A stretch of DNA of 64,000 nucleotides from Pelagibacterium luteolum (GTDB lineage Bacteria > Pseudomonadota > Alphaproteobacteria > Rhizobiales > Devosiaceae). This document shows, piece after piece, positions 7,227-15,583 of this stretch. Position 1 is the first letter of the stretch. The number at the start of each line of letters is the position of its first letter. A program made the translations under genes and the position numbers. The notes beneath the pieces were generated by a model. That model was not told the origin of the DNA. It worked only from the letters and a program-made list of their open reading frames with translations, and searched no databases. The stretch covers positions 62,001 through 126,000 of the forward strand of contig NZ_FNCS01000006.1 of assembly GCF_900100665.1 (NCBI RefSeq), written 5' to 3'.

Positions 7227-8480
7227 TTATCCTATCCATTCTGCCGCGCGCGTCATGCGCTCGCGATCGGTCGCGTTGTCCATGGTCGCCAAAGCGCGGA
7301 CCATGGCGAGACGCGCCTGTTCGCGCGCTGCGGTCCGAAACGTTTCCTTGCCCCTTTTGCTAAGCGCCTCCAGCGACTTTTGAAGCCGCACCTGCACTTC
7401 GATATGTCCTGCGCCATCGCGTGCCATCGGCATGAATGCGTCCTCAAACAGATCCTCATCCTTGAGCGGCGGCACGTAAACGGACGGATGGGCGACCTCG
7501 TCGACGCCCCTGCCCCCCTCGTCGCTCCAGAGCGTCATGAGCCGTGTCAGCCGTCCGATCACATCGATCGCGGTTCCGGAGTCGTTGATGGCCTGCGATA
7601 GCGCACGCGAGGCGATTTCGCTCATCACGGCCAGGCCGAATCTCGGGTCCTGATCGAAACTCCGCTCATCGGCGATCGTGAACCCGGCCCGCACAGCATC
7701 GATCAGCGCCTCGACATCGGTTTGCCCATCCTCCAGACGCACCCTCGCAACTTCCTGGCCGGGATGTGCGAAACTGCCCGGCACCGAGGCGATATGGACC
7801 GTGCATCCATGTGCCTTGCAACACTCCGAAAGCGCGCCGATGTCGATATGCTGGACGTATCCCACTTCTCCCGCAAACACGGGCAACGCATCGTCGGGCA
7901 GCGCGACCAGCGGCCTCCCGCCAAGATAGGGATCGGCGATCCGCGCCTCCATGGCGTCTCGCGCCGCCTGCTCCACCCTCTGGGTCGTCTCCCCGACGCG
8001 TCCGAAGCGCGTGAGATAGTCGATCCAGCGCAGCAGCGAGACCACGATCAGAACGATCACGCCGATCGTCACGATGAACAGGATCACCCGCCCCCGATCG
8101 CCATAGGCGCCGGTCTTGAGCACCACGATGCCGACGATCGAGAACAGGAACGATCCGATAAAGGTCGAGAGCACATTCTGCGTCACCCTGTCCTGCATCA
8201 GCAGTTTGGTGGCGCGCGGCGTGACATTGCTGGTGGCTGCGCCATAGGCCGAGGTCATGACGCTGAGCGAAAAAGTCGTCACGGCCAGCATCGAGGAGGC
8301 AATGATATTGAGAATGTCGTCGACGGCGTCGGCGCCGATCAGATCGGGGATTTCCCAAGGCACGAACCGATCGACGACCAACGCCAGAACGGCTGCCACC
8401 GCCCCAAGGATTCCGATCAGCGTTGCCCTGATCCAGAGCTGCCGCGTTAATTGCGTCAATATCCAGCGCCAGCGTGCCAT
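7227..8480 (-). CDS. DUF2254 family membrane protein
   Basis: From the ATG at 8480, preceded by GGAGGGGGA, the product has 417 residues. The first 160 or so contain four hydrophobic segments (including LIGILGAVAAVLALVV and VILFIVTIGVIVLIVVSLL), with the conserved DUF2254 block NIIASSMLAVTTFSLSVM between them. The C-terminal 250 residues are soluble and contain the GYVQHID and RPGQEVARV-like segments of the family. The function of DUF2254 is unknown. It ends only 10 bp after the tRNA-Glu (CTC), on the opposite strand. Confidence 0.85.
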   Translation of the reverse strand: MARWRWILTQLTRQLWIRATLIGILGAVAAVLALVVDRFVPWEIPDLIGADAVDDILNIIASSMLAVTTFSLSVMTSAYGAATSNVTPRATKLLMQDRVTQNVLSTFIGSFLFSIVGIVVLKTGAYGDRGRVILFIVTIGVIVLIVVSLLRWIDYLTRFGRVGETTQRVEQAARDAMEARIADPYLGGRPLVALPDDALPVFAGEVGYVQHIDIGALSECCKAHGCTVHIASVPGSFAHPGQEVARVRLEDGQTDVEALIDAVRAGFTIADERSFDQDPRFGLAVMSEIASRALSQAINDSGTAIDVIGRLTRLMTLWSDEGGRGVDEVAHPSVYVPPLKDEDLFEDAFMPMARDGAGHIEVQVRLQKSLEALSKRGKETFRTAAREQARLAMVRALATMDNATDRERMTRAAEWIG

Positions 8481-8564
8481 CGCGTCCCCCTCCGAGCCCA
8501 ATACCTTACGGCATACAATGGCTTGGCAGGGAGATTCGTTCACATATCACAAAGGACCGGTGCG

Positions 8565-9584
8565 CTAGCCGTTTGCGAACCGCAGCCGGGTGAACGCGCC
8601 ATTGCGGTTCTCCATGGAGAACACCGCGCCGATCTGCTCGGCAAAGCGTTGGGCCACGACGAGACCCAGGCTGCGGGCCTGCCGCAGTTCAAAGCCCTCG
8701 GGCAGCCCTTTGCCATCGTCGGCGATGGTCAACAGCACGCCCTCGTCTGCCTCGCGCCTGAGATCGATCGAGATGGTGCCACGCTCGCGCCCCTCGAAGG
8801 CATGCTCGAGGGCGTTCGATACGACTTCCGTCAGGATCAAGCCCACGGGCACAGCGCGCTCGGCGCTCAAGAACAGTTCGTCCGCCTCGACCATGCACAC
8901 CACTTTCCCACCGGTGCCCGAGGCATCGACGATATCGTGGCACAGTTCCTTGATGAAGGTGCCGAACGGCAATTGCTGCCCGTTGGGATCGTGGAGCTTT
9001 CTGTGAATGTTGCCGATCAGCGCCAGCCGCGTCGCTGCCTCGTCCAGCGCCTTGCGCGCGCCCTCGTCATCGACGCTGTTGCGCTGCATGCGCAGCAGCG
9101 CCGAGACGACGGCCAGATTGTTGGAGATGCGATGCTGCATCTCTTCAAACATCAGGTCGCGGGATCGGGCGAGCTCGCGGCTCTTCTGGCGCTCGGACTC
9201 CAGCGCGCCCATCGAGCGGAACATGTAATGGATCACCGCCAGATCGACCGTCATGATGACGACGAAGAACCCCAGCGCCAGCGCCGTGGCATCCGTGATG
9301 GCAAATGTGTCGAATGGGGGGATAAAGAAATACCAGGACGCAATGGTCGAAAGGACCGCCACCGCTATTCCGGGCGCCAGTCCGCCCACGAAGGCTGTCA
9401 GGATGACCGCCGGGAAAAAGGTCAGGAACGGGTATCCGGGCGGCAGTGTACCGTCGAGGATGTCGCGCAGCAGGAATGCCACCGCGAATGCAACGACGCC
9501 GAAGCCCCAACCCAATTTCGTTCCATGGGTATCGAGCAGGCGGCGCAGAAAGCTGCGCTCCGCCCTCTCGGACGTCTCAGTCAT
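8565..9584 (-). CDS. membrane-bound sensor histidine kinase (HisKA_2 type)
   Basis: The 339-residue product has an N-terminal membrane part of the DUF4118 (KdpD-like) type with about four helices (residues 25-120), then a HisKA_2 dimerisation domain with the phospho-acceptor His151 in FEEMQHRISNNL, and a C-terminal ATPase domain. In the ATPase domain EVVSNALEHAF is the N box and IADDGKGLPEGF the G1 box. This is the kinase class common in alphaproteobacteria, some linked to general stress signalling. No response regulator lies beside it, so its partner is unknown. It is just upstream of the DUF2254 gene on the same strand, about 85 bp apart. Confidence 0.85.
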   Translation of the reverse strand: MTETSERAERSFLRRLLDTHGTKLGWGFGVVAFAVAFLLRDILDGTLPPGYPFLTFFPAVILTAFVGGLAPGIAVAVLSTIASWYFFIPPFDTFAITDATALALGFFVVIMTVDLAVIHYMFRSMGALESERQKSRELARSRDLMFEEMQHRISNNLAVVSALLRMQRNSVDDEGARKALDEAATRLALIGNIHRKLHDPNGQQLPFGTFIKELCHDIVDASGTGGKVVCMVEADELFLSAERAVPVGLILTEVVSNALEHAFEGRERGTISIDLRREADEGVLLTIADDGKGLPEGFELRQARSLGLVVAQRFAEQIGAVFSMENRNGAFTRLRFANG

Positions 9585-9794
9585 GGCTACGGGCCCCAGT
9601 TATCGATGTGTCGGCCAGCCGCCCCGCTTTCCAGACACCCAAATTTTAGCAGGCTCGCGCCAATCCGCAAGCCGCATGGCCCGAATTTGGCCACAGATCG
9701 GCATCGAAAATTTTTTGCTGCGCCTGTTCGCTCTGCCGACCCCCTGCTAAAGTCGCGCCACCAACCCCGATTTCAGCATACGGATTTCCCAGCA

Positions 9795-11186
9795 ATGACA
9801 GACGCCAACGCTACGCTCGATGCGGTTCTTTCCCATGTCGATGCCAATATCGACGCCAGCCTCGAGCGCCTGTTCACCCTGCTGCGCATCGCGTCGATCT
9901 CCACCGACCCCGCCTATGCCGGCGAAGTCAACACCGCAGCCGAGTGGCTGACCCATGAACTCCAGGGCCTCGATTTCGACGCCGCCGTGCGCCCCACTAA
10001 AGGTCATCCCATGGTCGTTGGCCATCAGCGCACCGAAAACGGCCCCAACGTCCTGTTCTACGGCCATTACGACGTCCAGCCCGTCGATCCCATCGAGCTT
10101 TGGACCAGCGAGCCGTTCGAGCCGAAAATCGCCGAGGAAAATGGCCGCAAAATCATCCTCGCGCGCGGGTCGTCGGACGACAAGGGCCAGCTGATGACCT
10201 TCGTTGAAGCCTGTCGCGCTTACAAATCCGTCCGCGGATCGCTTCCGCTTGGCGTCACCATCCTCTTTGAAGGCGAAGAAGAATCCGGTTCTCCCTCGCT
10301 CGATGCTTTCCTCACCGCCAACGCTGACGAACTCAAATCCGACATCGCGCTCGTTTGCGACACCGACATGTGGGACACCGAGACTCCCTCGATCATCACC
10401 ATGTTGCGCGGGCTGGTTGCTGAAAACATCACCATCCAGGCCGCCAGCCGCGATTTGCATTCGGGCATGTATGGCGGGGCGGCGCGCAATCCCAATCAGG
10501 TGCTGGCCGAAATCATCACCTCCCTGCGCAATCCCGATGGCTCGGTTGCGGTCGAAGGCTTTTACGACGATGTCGAAGAACTCCCCGACGCCGTCGCCGA
10601 GCAGTGGAAGCGGTTGCCGTTCGACGACAAGGCCTATCTCGGCGATGTCGGCCTTGCCGAACCGGCCGGCGAAAAAACCCGCTCCGTTCTCGAACAGATC
10701 ACCTCGCGCCCGACCTGCGAAATCAACGGCATGTGGGGCGGCTACACCGGCGACGGCTTCAAGACAGTGATCCCCGCCAAGGCATCGGCCAAGATTTCCT
10801 TCCGCCTCGTTGCCAATCAGGACCCGCACAAGATCCGCGCTGCGTTCCGCAAGCATGTCGAAGCGCGCCTGCCGTCCGATTGCACAGTGACCTTCCACGA
10901 GCACGGCGCCAGCCCGGCCTCGCTCGTCCCGTCCGATGGTCCCATGCTGCAAAAGGCCCTCGGTGCCCTCACCGACGAATGGGGCCGTGAAGCCGCCGTC
11001 GCCGGCTCGGGCGGCTCGATCCCCATCGTTGGTGATTTCAAGCGCAAGCTCGGCATGGATTCTCTCCTCATCGGCTTCGCCCAGACCGACGACCGCATCC
11101 ACTCCCCCAACGAGAAATATAATCTCGAAAGCTACCACCGCGGCATCCGCTCCTGGGTCCGCGTTATGGATGCGCTGGCGAAATAA
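9795..11186 (+). CDS. M20 family dipeptidase
   Basis: The 463-residue product is a metal-dependent M20 peptidase of the carnosinase/dipeptidase type. Metal-site motifs are present in order: YGHYDVQPVD (first His and Asp), GSSDDKGQ (bridging Asp), LFEGEEESGS (catalytic Glu and ligand Glu), and VCDTDMWD. A dimerisation insert with SRDLHSGMYGG follows. The ATG at 9795 is chosen because the protein starts at the usual position for the family; the frame is open far upstream, but that stretch is antisense to the histidine kinase. The likely role is cytoplasmic dipeptide hydrolysis. It converges with the LysR gene with 15 bp between. Confidence 0.9.
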   Translation: MTDANATLDAVLSHVDANIDASLERLFTLLRIASISTDPAYAGEVNTAAEWLTHELQGLDFDAAVRPTKGHPMVVGHQRTENGPNVLFYGHYDVQPVDPIELWTSEPFEPKIAEENGRKIILARGSSDDKGQLMTFVEACRAYKSVRGSLPLGVTILFEGEEESGSPSLDAFLTANADELKSDIALVCDTDMWDTETPSIITMLRGLVAENITIQAASRDLHSGMYGGAARNPNQVLAEIITSLRNPDGSVAVEGFYDDVEELPDAVAEQWKRLPFDDKAYLGDVGLAEPAGEKTRSVLEQITSRPTCEINGMWGGYTGDGFKTVIPAKASAKISFRLVANQDPHKIRAAFRKHVEARLPSDCTVTFHEHGASPASLVPSDGPMLQKALGALTDEWGREAAVAGSGGSIPIVGDFKRKLGMDSLLIGFAQTDDRIHSPNEKYNLESYHRGIRSWVRVMDALAK

Positions 11187-11201
11187 GCGCCCCAAGAAAG
11201 C

Positions 11202-12119
11202 CTAGAGTCCGGCTATTGCGATTTCCTCTTGCAGCCATGCAAGGAAAGCCGCGATGGCCGGACGCTCGCCCGCCTCCGGCGTCGTGACGAAGTACCAACT
11301 GCCCTCGGTCGGACAGTCCGGCCCAAACGGACGCACCAGATGGCCGTGCGCAAGATCGTCGGCCACCAGAACGCGCCGCCCGAGCGCTACGCCCTGCCCG
11401 GCAATCGCTGCCTGTATCGCCATACCGGTATCGCTATAGCCTGGACCGCGGGAGGCGAGCTTTACGTCCAGCCCCGCCGCCTCCAGCCATGTTCCCCAGT
11501 CCGGGCCATCAAGGGGCGAAACTAGCGACGTGTCGTGGATCAGCACATGCTCTGCGAGGCCACGCAGCGTCTCAAGCGGCGTTTGCCCGGCGCGCAGGCT
11601 CGGCGCGCAGACCGGAAAAACGGCATCGTCCATGAGCTTGGTGGACACCAGACCATCATAGACGCCCTTTCCCGCCCGTATCGCCACATCGATGCCTTCG
11701 CGATGTAGGTCCACGGCCCTCTGCGTCGTCGCAATCATCGGGTTGATTTCGGGGTGCAGCGCCTGAAACCGGTGCAGGCGCGGTATCAGCCACTTGCTTG
11801 CGAACGAGGAGAGCGTCGATATCCGCACGATCTTTTCGCCAGACGTTTCGGAAATTTCCCGCGTGGCCCGGCGCATGGCGGCAAAAGCCCCGTCAATCGC
11901 CTGGAAGTATCGCTGCCCGGCATCTGTCAGTGCCAATTTGCGATTGCGCCGCACAAAGAGTGACACCCCAAGAAACTCCTCCAGCGCCCGGATCTGATGG
12001 CTGACGGCCGCCTGGGTCACAAACAGATCCGCAGCCGCCGCCGTGCACGACATCCGTCGCCCCGCCGCCTCGAAGGCACGCAACGCCGAAAGTGGCGGCA
12101 GTCTGTCACTATTTCGCAT
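11202..12119 (-). CDS. LysR-family transcriptional regulator (GcvA-like)
   Basis: The 305-residue product has the LysR layout: an N-terminal winged helix-turn-helix (LPPLSALRAFEAAGRRMSCT, then QAAVSHQIRALEEFLG at about 36-51) and a two-lobed effector-binding domain. The opening PPLSALRAFEAA and later RISTLSSFASKWLIPRL are typical of the GcvA subgroup. It is divergent from the DUF1127 gene, a pairing often seen with LysR regulators of this type, which usually control their divergent neighbour. The effector is unknown. Confidence 0.9.
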   Translation of the reverse strand: MRNSDRLPPLSALRAFEAAGRRMSCTAAAADLFVTQAAVSHQIRALEEFLGVSLFVRRNRKLALTDAGQRYFQAIDGAFAAMRRATREISETSGEKIVRISTLSSFASKWLIPRLHRFQALHPEINPMIATTQRAVDLHREGIDVAIRAGKGVYDGLVSTKLMDDAVFPVCAPSLRAGQTPLETLRGLAEHVLIHDTSLVSPLDGPDWGTWLEAAGLDVKLASRGPGYSDTGMAIQAAIAGQGVALGRRVLVADDLAHGHLVRPFGPDCPTEGSWYFVTTPEAGERPAIAAFLAWLQEEIAIAGL

Positions 12120-12155
12120 GAATTCATTTCATCCAAACGACAAAAACTATGAATT
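12118..12155. promoter_or_regulatory. candidate LysR sites between divergent genes
   Basis: ATGAATTCAT (12118-12127) is a perfect palindrome overlapping the LysR start codon, and the half ATGAATT recurs at 12149-12155. The 31-bp spacing, about three helical turns, is compatible with cooperative LysR binding and autoregulation. Confidence 0.35.
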
Positions 12156-12211
12156 TGTCCCACATGGCGCACGCCCCTACTCTGCCGGTCAACAGAGAAG
12201 GTAAATGTGTC

Positions 12212-12421
12212 ATGCAGCCGATCAGCCGCTCTATCCGAGACTATCTTGCCTTACGTCGGCTAATGAATCAAATCGCAGTCTGGCGACGCCGCGCAGACGA
12301 CCGCCGCCATCTTGGGCGCCTTGGCGCGCACGCCCTCAAGGATATGGGCCTCAACTGCACCACCACGGCGCAGGAAGCGCGAAAACCGTTCTGGCGCCCA
12401 ATCCTGCCCGATGCAGACTGA
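12212..12421 (+). CDS. DUF1127 domain small protein
   Basis: From the ATG at 12212 (AGAAGG upstream) the product has 69 residues. It carries the arginine-rich DUF1127 core (AVWRRRADDRRHLGRLGAHA, then LKDMGL). Some DUF1127 proteins bind RNA and affect phosphate or stress responses in alphaproteobacteria; the role of this one is unknown. An upstream in-frame start at 12149 would add 21 residues with no family match. It is divergent from the LysR gene. Confidence 0.7.
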   Translation: MQPISRSIRDYLALRRLMNQIAVWRRRADDRRHLGRLGAHALKDMGLNCTTTAQEARKPFWRPILPDAD

Positions 12422-12578
12422 TCAATGACTGTTGGCAAATAGCTGAGACCCCTCACTACCATGCGAGCGCGACAACACGCTTCGTTTGCTCCCAGCGCGC
12501 AAACAGCCCGACGCAACCTGATCCACCCGCCGTCCGTTCCGTAGTGGATTGATAAACAATCATGGCAAGGGGCGTCGG

Positions 12579-13334
12579 ATGGCAAAGATCGCATGGGTAT
12601 TGGGCGGTGGTTCAGGCATCGGCGCGGAAACCGTCAAGCAATTGAGCAAACGCGGTTGGACGGTCGCCATCTCGGGTCGCCGCGAGAGCCCGCTTAATGC
12701 GCTGTCGGCAAGCCACGGCGCTCGACCCTACCCGCTGGACGTCACCGATGTCGATGCCGTCAAAGCTACAATCGGCAAGATCGTCGGCGATCTGGGCAAG
12801 ATCGACCTGATGATCTTTTCCGTCGCGGCGTGGGAGCCCGGAAAGCCCGGCCAGTACGATTATGAATCCTACGCCAAGGTGATCGACACCAATCTTTTGG
12901 GCGCCATGCGGGTGCTCGATCCGTTGATCGCCCAGATGCGCAAGCAGGGGTTTGGTGAGATCGCGCTCGTGGCCTCGGTCGCCGGCTATTTCGGCCTGCC
13001 GCGCTCTGCCGCTTATTCCTCAGGCAAATCGGCGATGATCACCTTGGCCGAAACCATGCACACCGAACTGGCGCGCGACAACATCGCTGTCCGCCTCATC
13101 TGCCCGGGCTTCGTCAAGACCGACCTCACGGCGAAAAACGACTTCCCCATGCCCTTCCTCATGGAAGCCGAAGATGCCGGCAAAGCCATAGCCGACGGGC
13201 TGCTCAACACCACAAAGTTCGAAATTGCCTTCCCCCTGCCCTTCGTGCTCATCCTCAAAGCGCTCCGTTTCCTGCCCTACCCGATCTTTTTCGCCCTGAT
13301 GAAGCGCCTGATCGCGGACGACAAACAAAACTAA
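12579..13334 (+). CDS. short-chain dehydrogenase/reductase
   Basis: The 251-residue product is a classical SDR with a Rossmann fold. The cofactor loop is GGGSGIG (residues 8-14), a variant of TGxxxGIG. The catalytic Ser lies in VASVAGY and the YxxxK pair in AAYSSGKSAM. The Arg-containing segment ISGRRES after strand 2 suggests NADP(H). The ATG at 12579 follows AAGGGG. Its substrate is unknown. The stop codon overlaps the first operator half of the downstream ArsR gene. Confidence 0.85.
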   Translation: MAKIAWVLGGGSGIGAETVKQLSKRGWTVAISGRRESPLNALSASHGARPYPLDVTDVDAVKATIGKIVGDLGKIDLMIFSVAAWEPGKPGQYDYESYAKVIDTNLLGAMRVLDPLIAQMRKQGFGEIALVASVAGYFGLPRSAAYSSGKSAMITLAETMHTELARDNIAVRLICPGFVKTDLTAKNDFPMPFLMEAEDAGKAIADGLLNTTKFEIAFPLPFVLILKALRFLPYPIFFALMKRLIADDKQN

Positions 13335-13385
13335 ACCATTCGGTTTGTCATCAACGCCCTGCGTTGATACTAAACCTTATGGTTT
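13333..13385 (+). promoter_or_regulatory. twin AAACC-N4-GGTTT operators around ArsR start
   Basis: AAACC-ATTC-GGTTT (13333-13346) and AAACC-TTAT-GGTTT (13372-13385) are two matching palindromes, centres 39 bp apart. Between them lies a third palindrome, ATCAACG-CCCTG-CGTTGAT (13350-13368). TTGTCA (13345-13350) and GATACT (13366-13371) could be -35 and -10 elements with a short 15-bp spacer. The second palindrome contains the ArsR start codon (13379), so repression and leaderless translation are both plausible. Confidence 0.6.
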
Positions 13386-13717
13386 TACGTTCTGATCCGC
13401 AGCTCGATACGATCTTTCAGGCGCTGGCCGACCCGACGCGCCGCGCGATGCTGCGCAGCCTCGCGGCGCATGAGCGGTCGCTGTCGGAGCTGGCGTCCCC
13501 TTTTGTCATGAGCTTTCCCGCCGCCTCTAAGCATGTGCGCGTACTGGAGGGCGCCGGGCTCGTCACGCGGCGCGTCGAGGGCCGCACCCATATCTGCGCA
13601 CTCAACGCCGAGCCGTTAGCCGCCGCCACCGATTGGCTCAGCTTCTACCAGACCTATTGGAGCGATAAATTCGACAGGCTCGACGCCATCCTGACCGCCG
13701 AACCGGAGGAGAAATGA
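13379..13717 (+). CDS. ArsR-family winged-helix regulator
   Basis: From the ATG at 13379 the product has 112 residues with an ArsR-type winged helix: DTIFQALADPTRRAMLRSL, the recognition region MSFPAASKHVRVLEGAGLV, and the wing RRVEGRTHICAL. There are no cysteine metal sites, so it belongs to the non-metal ArsR group commonly found before SRPBCC (AHSA1) genes. No ribosome site precedes the ATG, which lies in an operator palindrome. Its stop overlaps the next start (ATGA), making the three following reading frames one operon. Confidence 0.85.
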   Translation: MVLRSDPQLDTIFQALADPTRRAMLRSLAAHERSLSELASPFVMSFPAASKHVRVLEGAGLVTRRVEGRTHICALNAEPLAAATDWLSFYQTYWSDKFDRLDAILTAEPEEK

Positions 13718-14115
13718 TTATGGCCAAAACGATGACCCCGTTCCTGATGTTTGAAGGCAAGGCGGGCGAGGCGATCGATCTCTACACCAGCCTTTTTCCA
13801 AATTCGGAAATCGTCCACATAAGCAAATACGGCCCCGACGGTCCCGGCCCGGAGGGCACGATCATCTCTGCGCTCGTTACCATAAACGGCCAGAACGTGA
13901 TGTTCTCGGACAGCTTTGTCAGCCACGGCTTTACCTTCACGCCGTCGATGTCCTTCTGGATCGATTGCGCCGACGCCACCGAGCAGGACCGCCTGTTCAC
14001 AGCGCTCGAACAGGGCGGCCAGACCTATATGCCGCTCGACAATTACGGCTTTTCAACCCGCTTTGGCTGGGTCGGCGATCGCTTCGGCATCACCTGGCAA
14101 CTCAACCTGGCGTGA
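13714..14115 (+). CDS. VOC family (PhnB/3-demethylubiquinone-like) protein
   Basis: The 133-residue product is a vicinal-oxygen-chelate fold protein of the PhnB-like group (TPFLMFEGKAGEAIDLYTSL, NGQNVMFSDSF, FSTRFGWVGDRFGITWQLN). The usual metal ligands of true glyoxalases are not clearly kept. A second ATG two codons later is an alternative start. It is cotranscribed with the ArsR gene (overlap ATGA) and the SRPBCC gene. Its biochemical role is unknown. Confidence 0.85.
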   Translation: MIMAKTMTPFLMFEGKAGEAIDLYTSLFPNSEIVHISKYGPDGPGPEGTIISALVTINGQNVMFSDSFVSHGFTFTPSMSFWIDCADATEQDRLFTALEQGGQTYMPLDNYGFSTRFGWVGDRFGITWQLNLA

Positions 14116-14119
14116 GATC

Positions 14120-14581
14120 ATGAACCGGGCTCCCGACCGCTTCCTGCGCATGACGCGCCGCTACAAGGCACCAATCGAACGCGTCTATAATGCCTGGCTC
14201 GATCCGCGCGTAACACGCACATGGCTGTTCACATCATCCGCGAGTGACTCCAACTCCACCGAGATCGACGCCCGCGTCGGCGGCAAATGGACGATCACCG
14301 ATGTGCGCGAAGGCATCACCTATACGGCGCTCGGGGAGTATCTCGAACTCGATCCCCCGCATCGGATCGTCTTCACTTTCGCCATGCCTCAATTCTCGCC
14401 CAACAGCGACACGATAACCGTCGAGCTGTCCCAGGACGGCGATGAGACCGTGATGGTCTTTACTCAATCGGGTGGCGATATCGCTTCCGAGCTCGAGAAT
14501 CTGCCCGAAGACGAGACCCAGACCAGTGAACACGGCTGGAACCTCATGTTCGTCGCGCTGGGGCACGCCGTCGAAGCCTGA
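14120..14581 (+). CDS. SRPBCC (AHSA1-type) protein
   Basis: The 153-residue product belongs to the SRPBCC hydrophobic-ligand fold, activator of Hsp90 ATPase-like C-terminal group. The family start YKAPIERVYNAWLDP and the strand pair RVGGKWTI and YLELDPPHRIVFTF are visible. It starts 4 bp after the VOC gene at the ATG at 14120. The ArsR-VOC-SRPBCC order recurs in many bacteria, but no pathway is assigned. A terminator follows. Confidence 0.85.
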   Translation: MNRAPDRFLRMTRRYKAPIERVYNAWLDPRVTRTWLFTSSASDSNSTEIDARVGGKWTITDVREGITYTALGEYLELDPPHRIVFTFAMPQFSPNSDTITVELSQDGDETVMVFTQSGGDIASELENLPEDETQTSEHGWNLMFVALGHAVEA

Positions 14582-14591
14582 CCATAAGAGA

Positions 14592-14611
14592 GGGCGGTCC
14601 GAAAACCGCCC
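14592..14611. terminator. stem-loop between convergent genes
   Basis: GGGCGGT (14592-14598) pairs with ACCGCCC (14605-14611) around CCGAAA, then CTGAACTTTATT. It lies between the SRPBCC gene and the end of the iron-importer operon and may serve both. Confidence 0.65.
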
Positions 14612-14618
14612 CTGAACT

Positions 14619-15572
14619 TTATTCCGTCACGACTTCAGCGCTCTCGATCAGCGCCGTCAACTCTTCGAGTTCAGCGGTGTAGGAGCCATAGGTCCTGATC
14701 CACCAGGCCGGCCAATCCCCGACCTGCCCTGCGGCAACGGACGGCATACGCGCCGCAAGCGGCTGTGCGTCGACGGTGGCTCGCATGTCGTCACCGCTGC
14801 GGTCGTCCAAGAGCAGGACGTCAGTGCGATAGATATCGGCGTTCTCCCAGCTCAGAACGCTCCAGTACTCGCCTTCCGGCGCGTCCGGAACGACCACGTC
14901 CAGCCCCCAATTGGTGAAATCCTGAAGCTCTGCCGACCCCGAGGGCGCAGCCACCATCAGGCTATCTTCACTGGCATACGCGGCCATGACCTTCAGCCCC
15001 GGGTTGGCGGCGGCGGCCTCCGCAAACGCGGCACGCGCCGTCTCAAAGGCTTCGCGGTCGGCGACAATTTCCGGCGCATTCAGATCGGCGCCCAGCGCCT
15101 CGGCAAGCGCGCCATAACGCTCGATAATCTCCAGGACCGAGCCCCCCTGCTCGATGCCGATGATCGGCGCGACGCTGGCGAACTGGCCCTCGGGACCCAT
15201 CTGGTCGCCACCGCTATAGCCGTCGGTACGCGGCCACCATTCGGTGACGATCAAATCGGGATCGAGCGCCAGAAGGCTTTCGGGTTGCAGCTGGTTCCAG
15301 GCCGTGCGGATCACTTCGATCCCATCGAGCTCGAACTCGGCAAGGCTCTTGTCAGAGGCGCTTTCGTCGGTGAACACACCCACCGGTTCGATCCCGAACT
15401 GCATCAGCCCAGCCGCCGAAGACGAAAACGCAACGATCCGTTCGGGCGGATTGTCGAGCGTCACGGTATTGCCGGCAGCGTCGGTAAAGCTCCACTCCTG
15501 GGCGATAGCCACGGAGGCACAAAGCGCAGCGGCAACAAGGGCCAATGCGCCGGACTTCATCAATCGATTCAC
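14619..15572 (-). CDS. iron-siderophore ABC importer, substrate-binding protein
   Basis: The 317-residue product has a signal peptide (residues 1-24, ending AIAQ) and the clamp-like fold of class III (FepB/FhuD/BtuF) binding proteins: NPPERIVAFSSSAAGLMQF at the start, DPDLIVTEWW, and the long-helix region IIERYGALAEALGAD. It delivers a ferric siderophore or similar chelate to the permease pair. It is the last gene of a four-gene operon transcribed from 18542 leftwards. The exact ligand cannot be told from sequence. Confidence 0.85.
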   Translation of the reverse strand: MNRLMKSGALALVAAALCASVAIAQEWSFTDAAGNTVTLDNPPERIVAFSSSAAGLMQFGIEPVGVFTDESASDKSLAEFELDGIEVIRTAWNQLQPESLLALDPDLIVTEWWPRTDGYSGGDQMGPEGQFASVAPIIGIEQGGSVLEIIERYGALAEALGADLNAPEIVADREAFETARAAFAEAAAANPGLKVMAAYASEDSLMVAAPSGSAELQDFTNWGLDVVVPDAPEGEYWSVLSWENADIYRTDVLLLDDRSGDDMRATVDAQPLAARMPSVAAGQVGDWPAWWIRTYGSYTAELEELTALIESAEVVTE

Positions 15573-15583
15573 GTCAAAACTCC

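Noticed and set aside
8451-9794. Long open extension upstream of the M20 dipeptidase, in the same frame
   Set aside because: It is antisense to the histidine kinase gene, has no family match, and the dipeptidase has its normal N-terminus at 9795.
9747-11195. 482-codon open frame on the minus strand
   Set aside because: It is antisense to the M20 dipeptidase, which carries all metal-site motifs.
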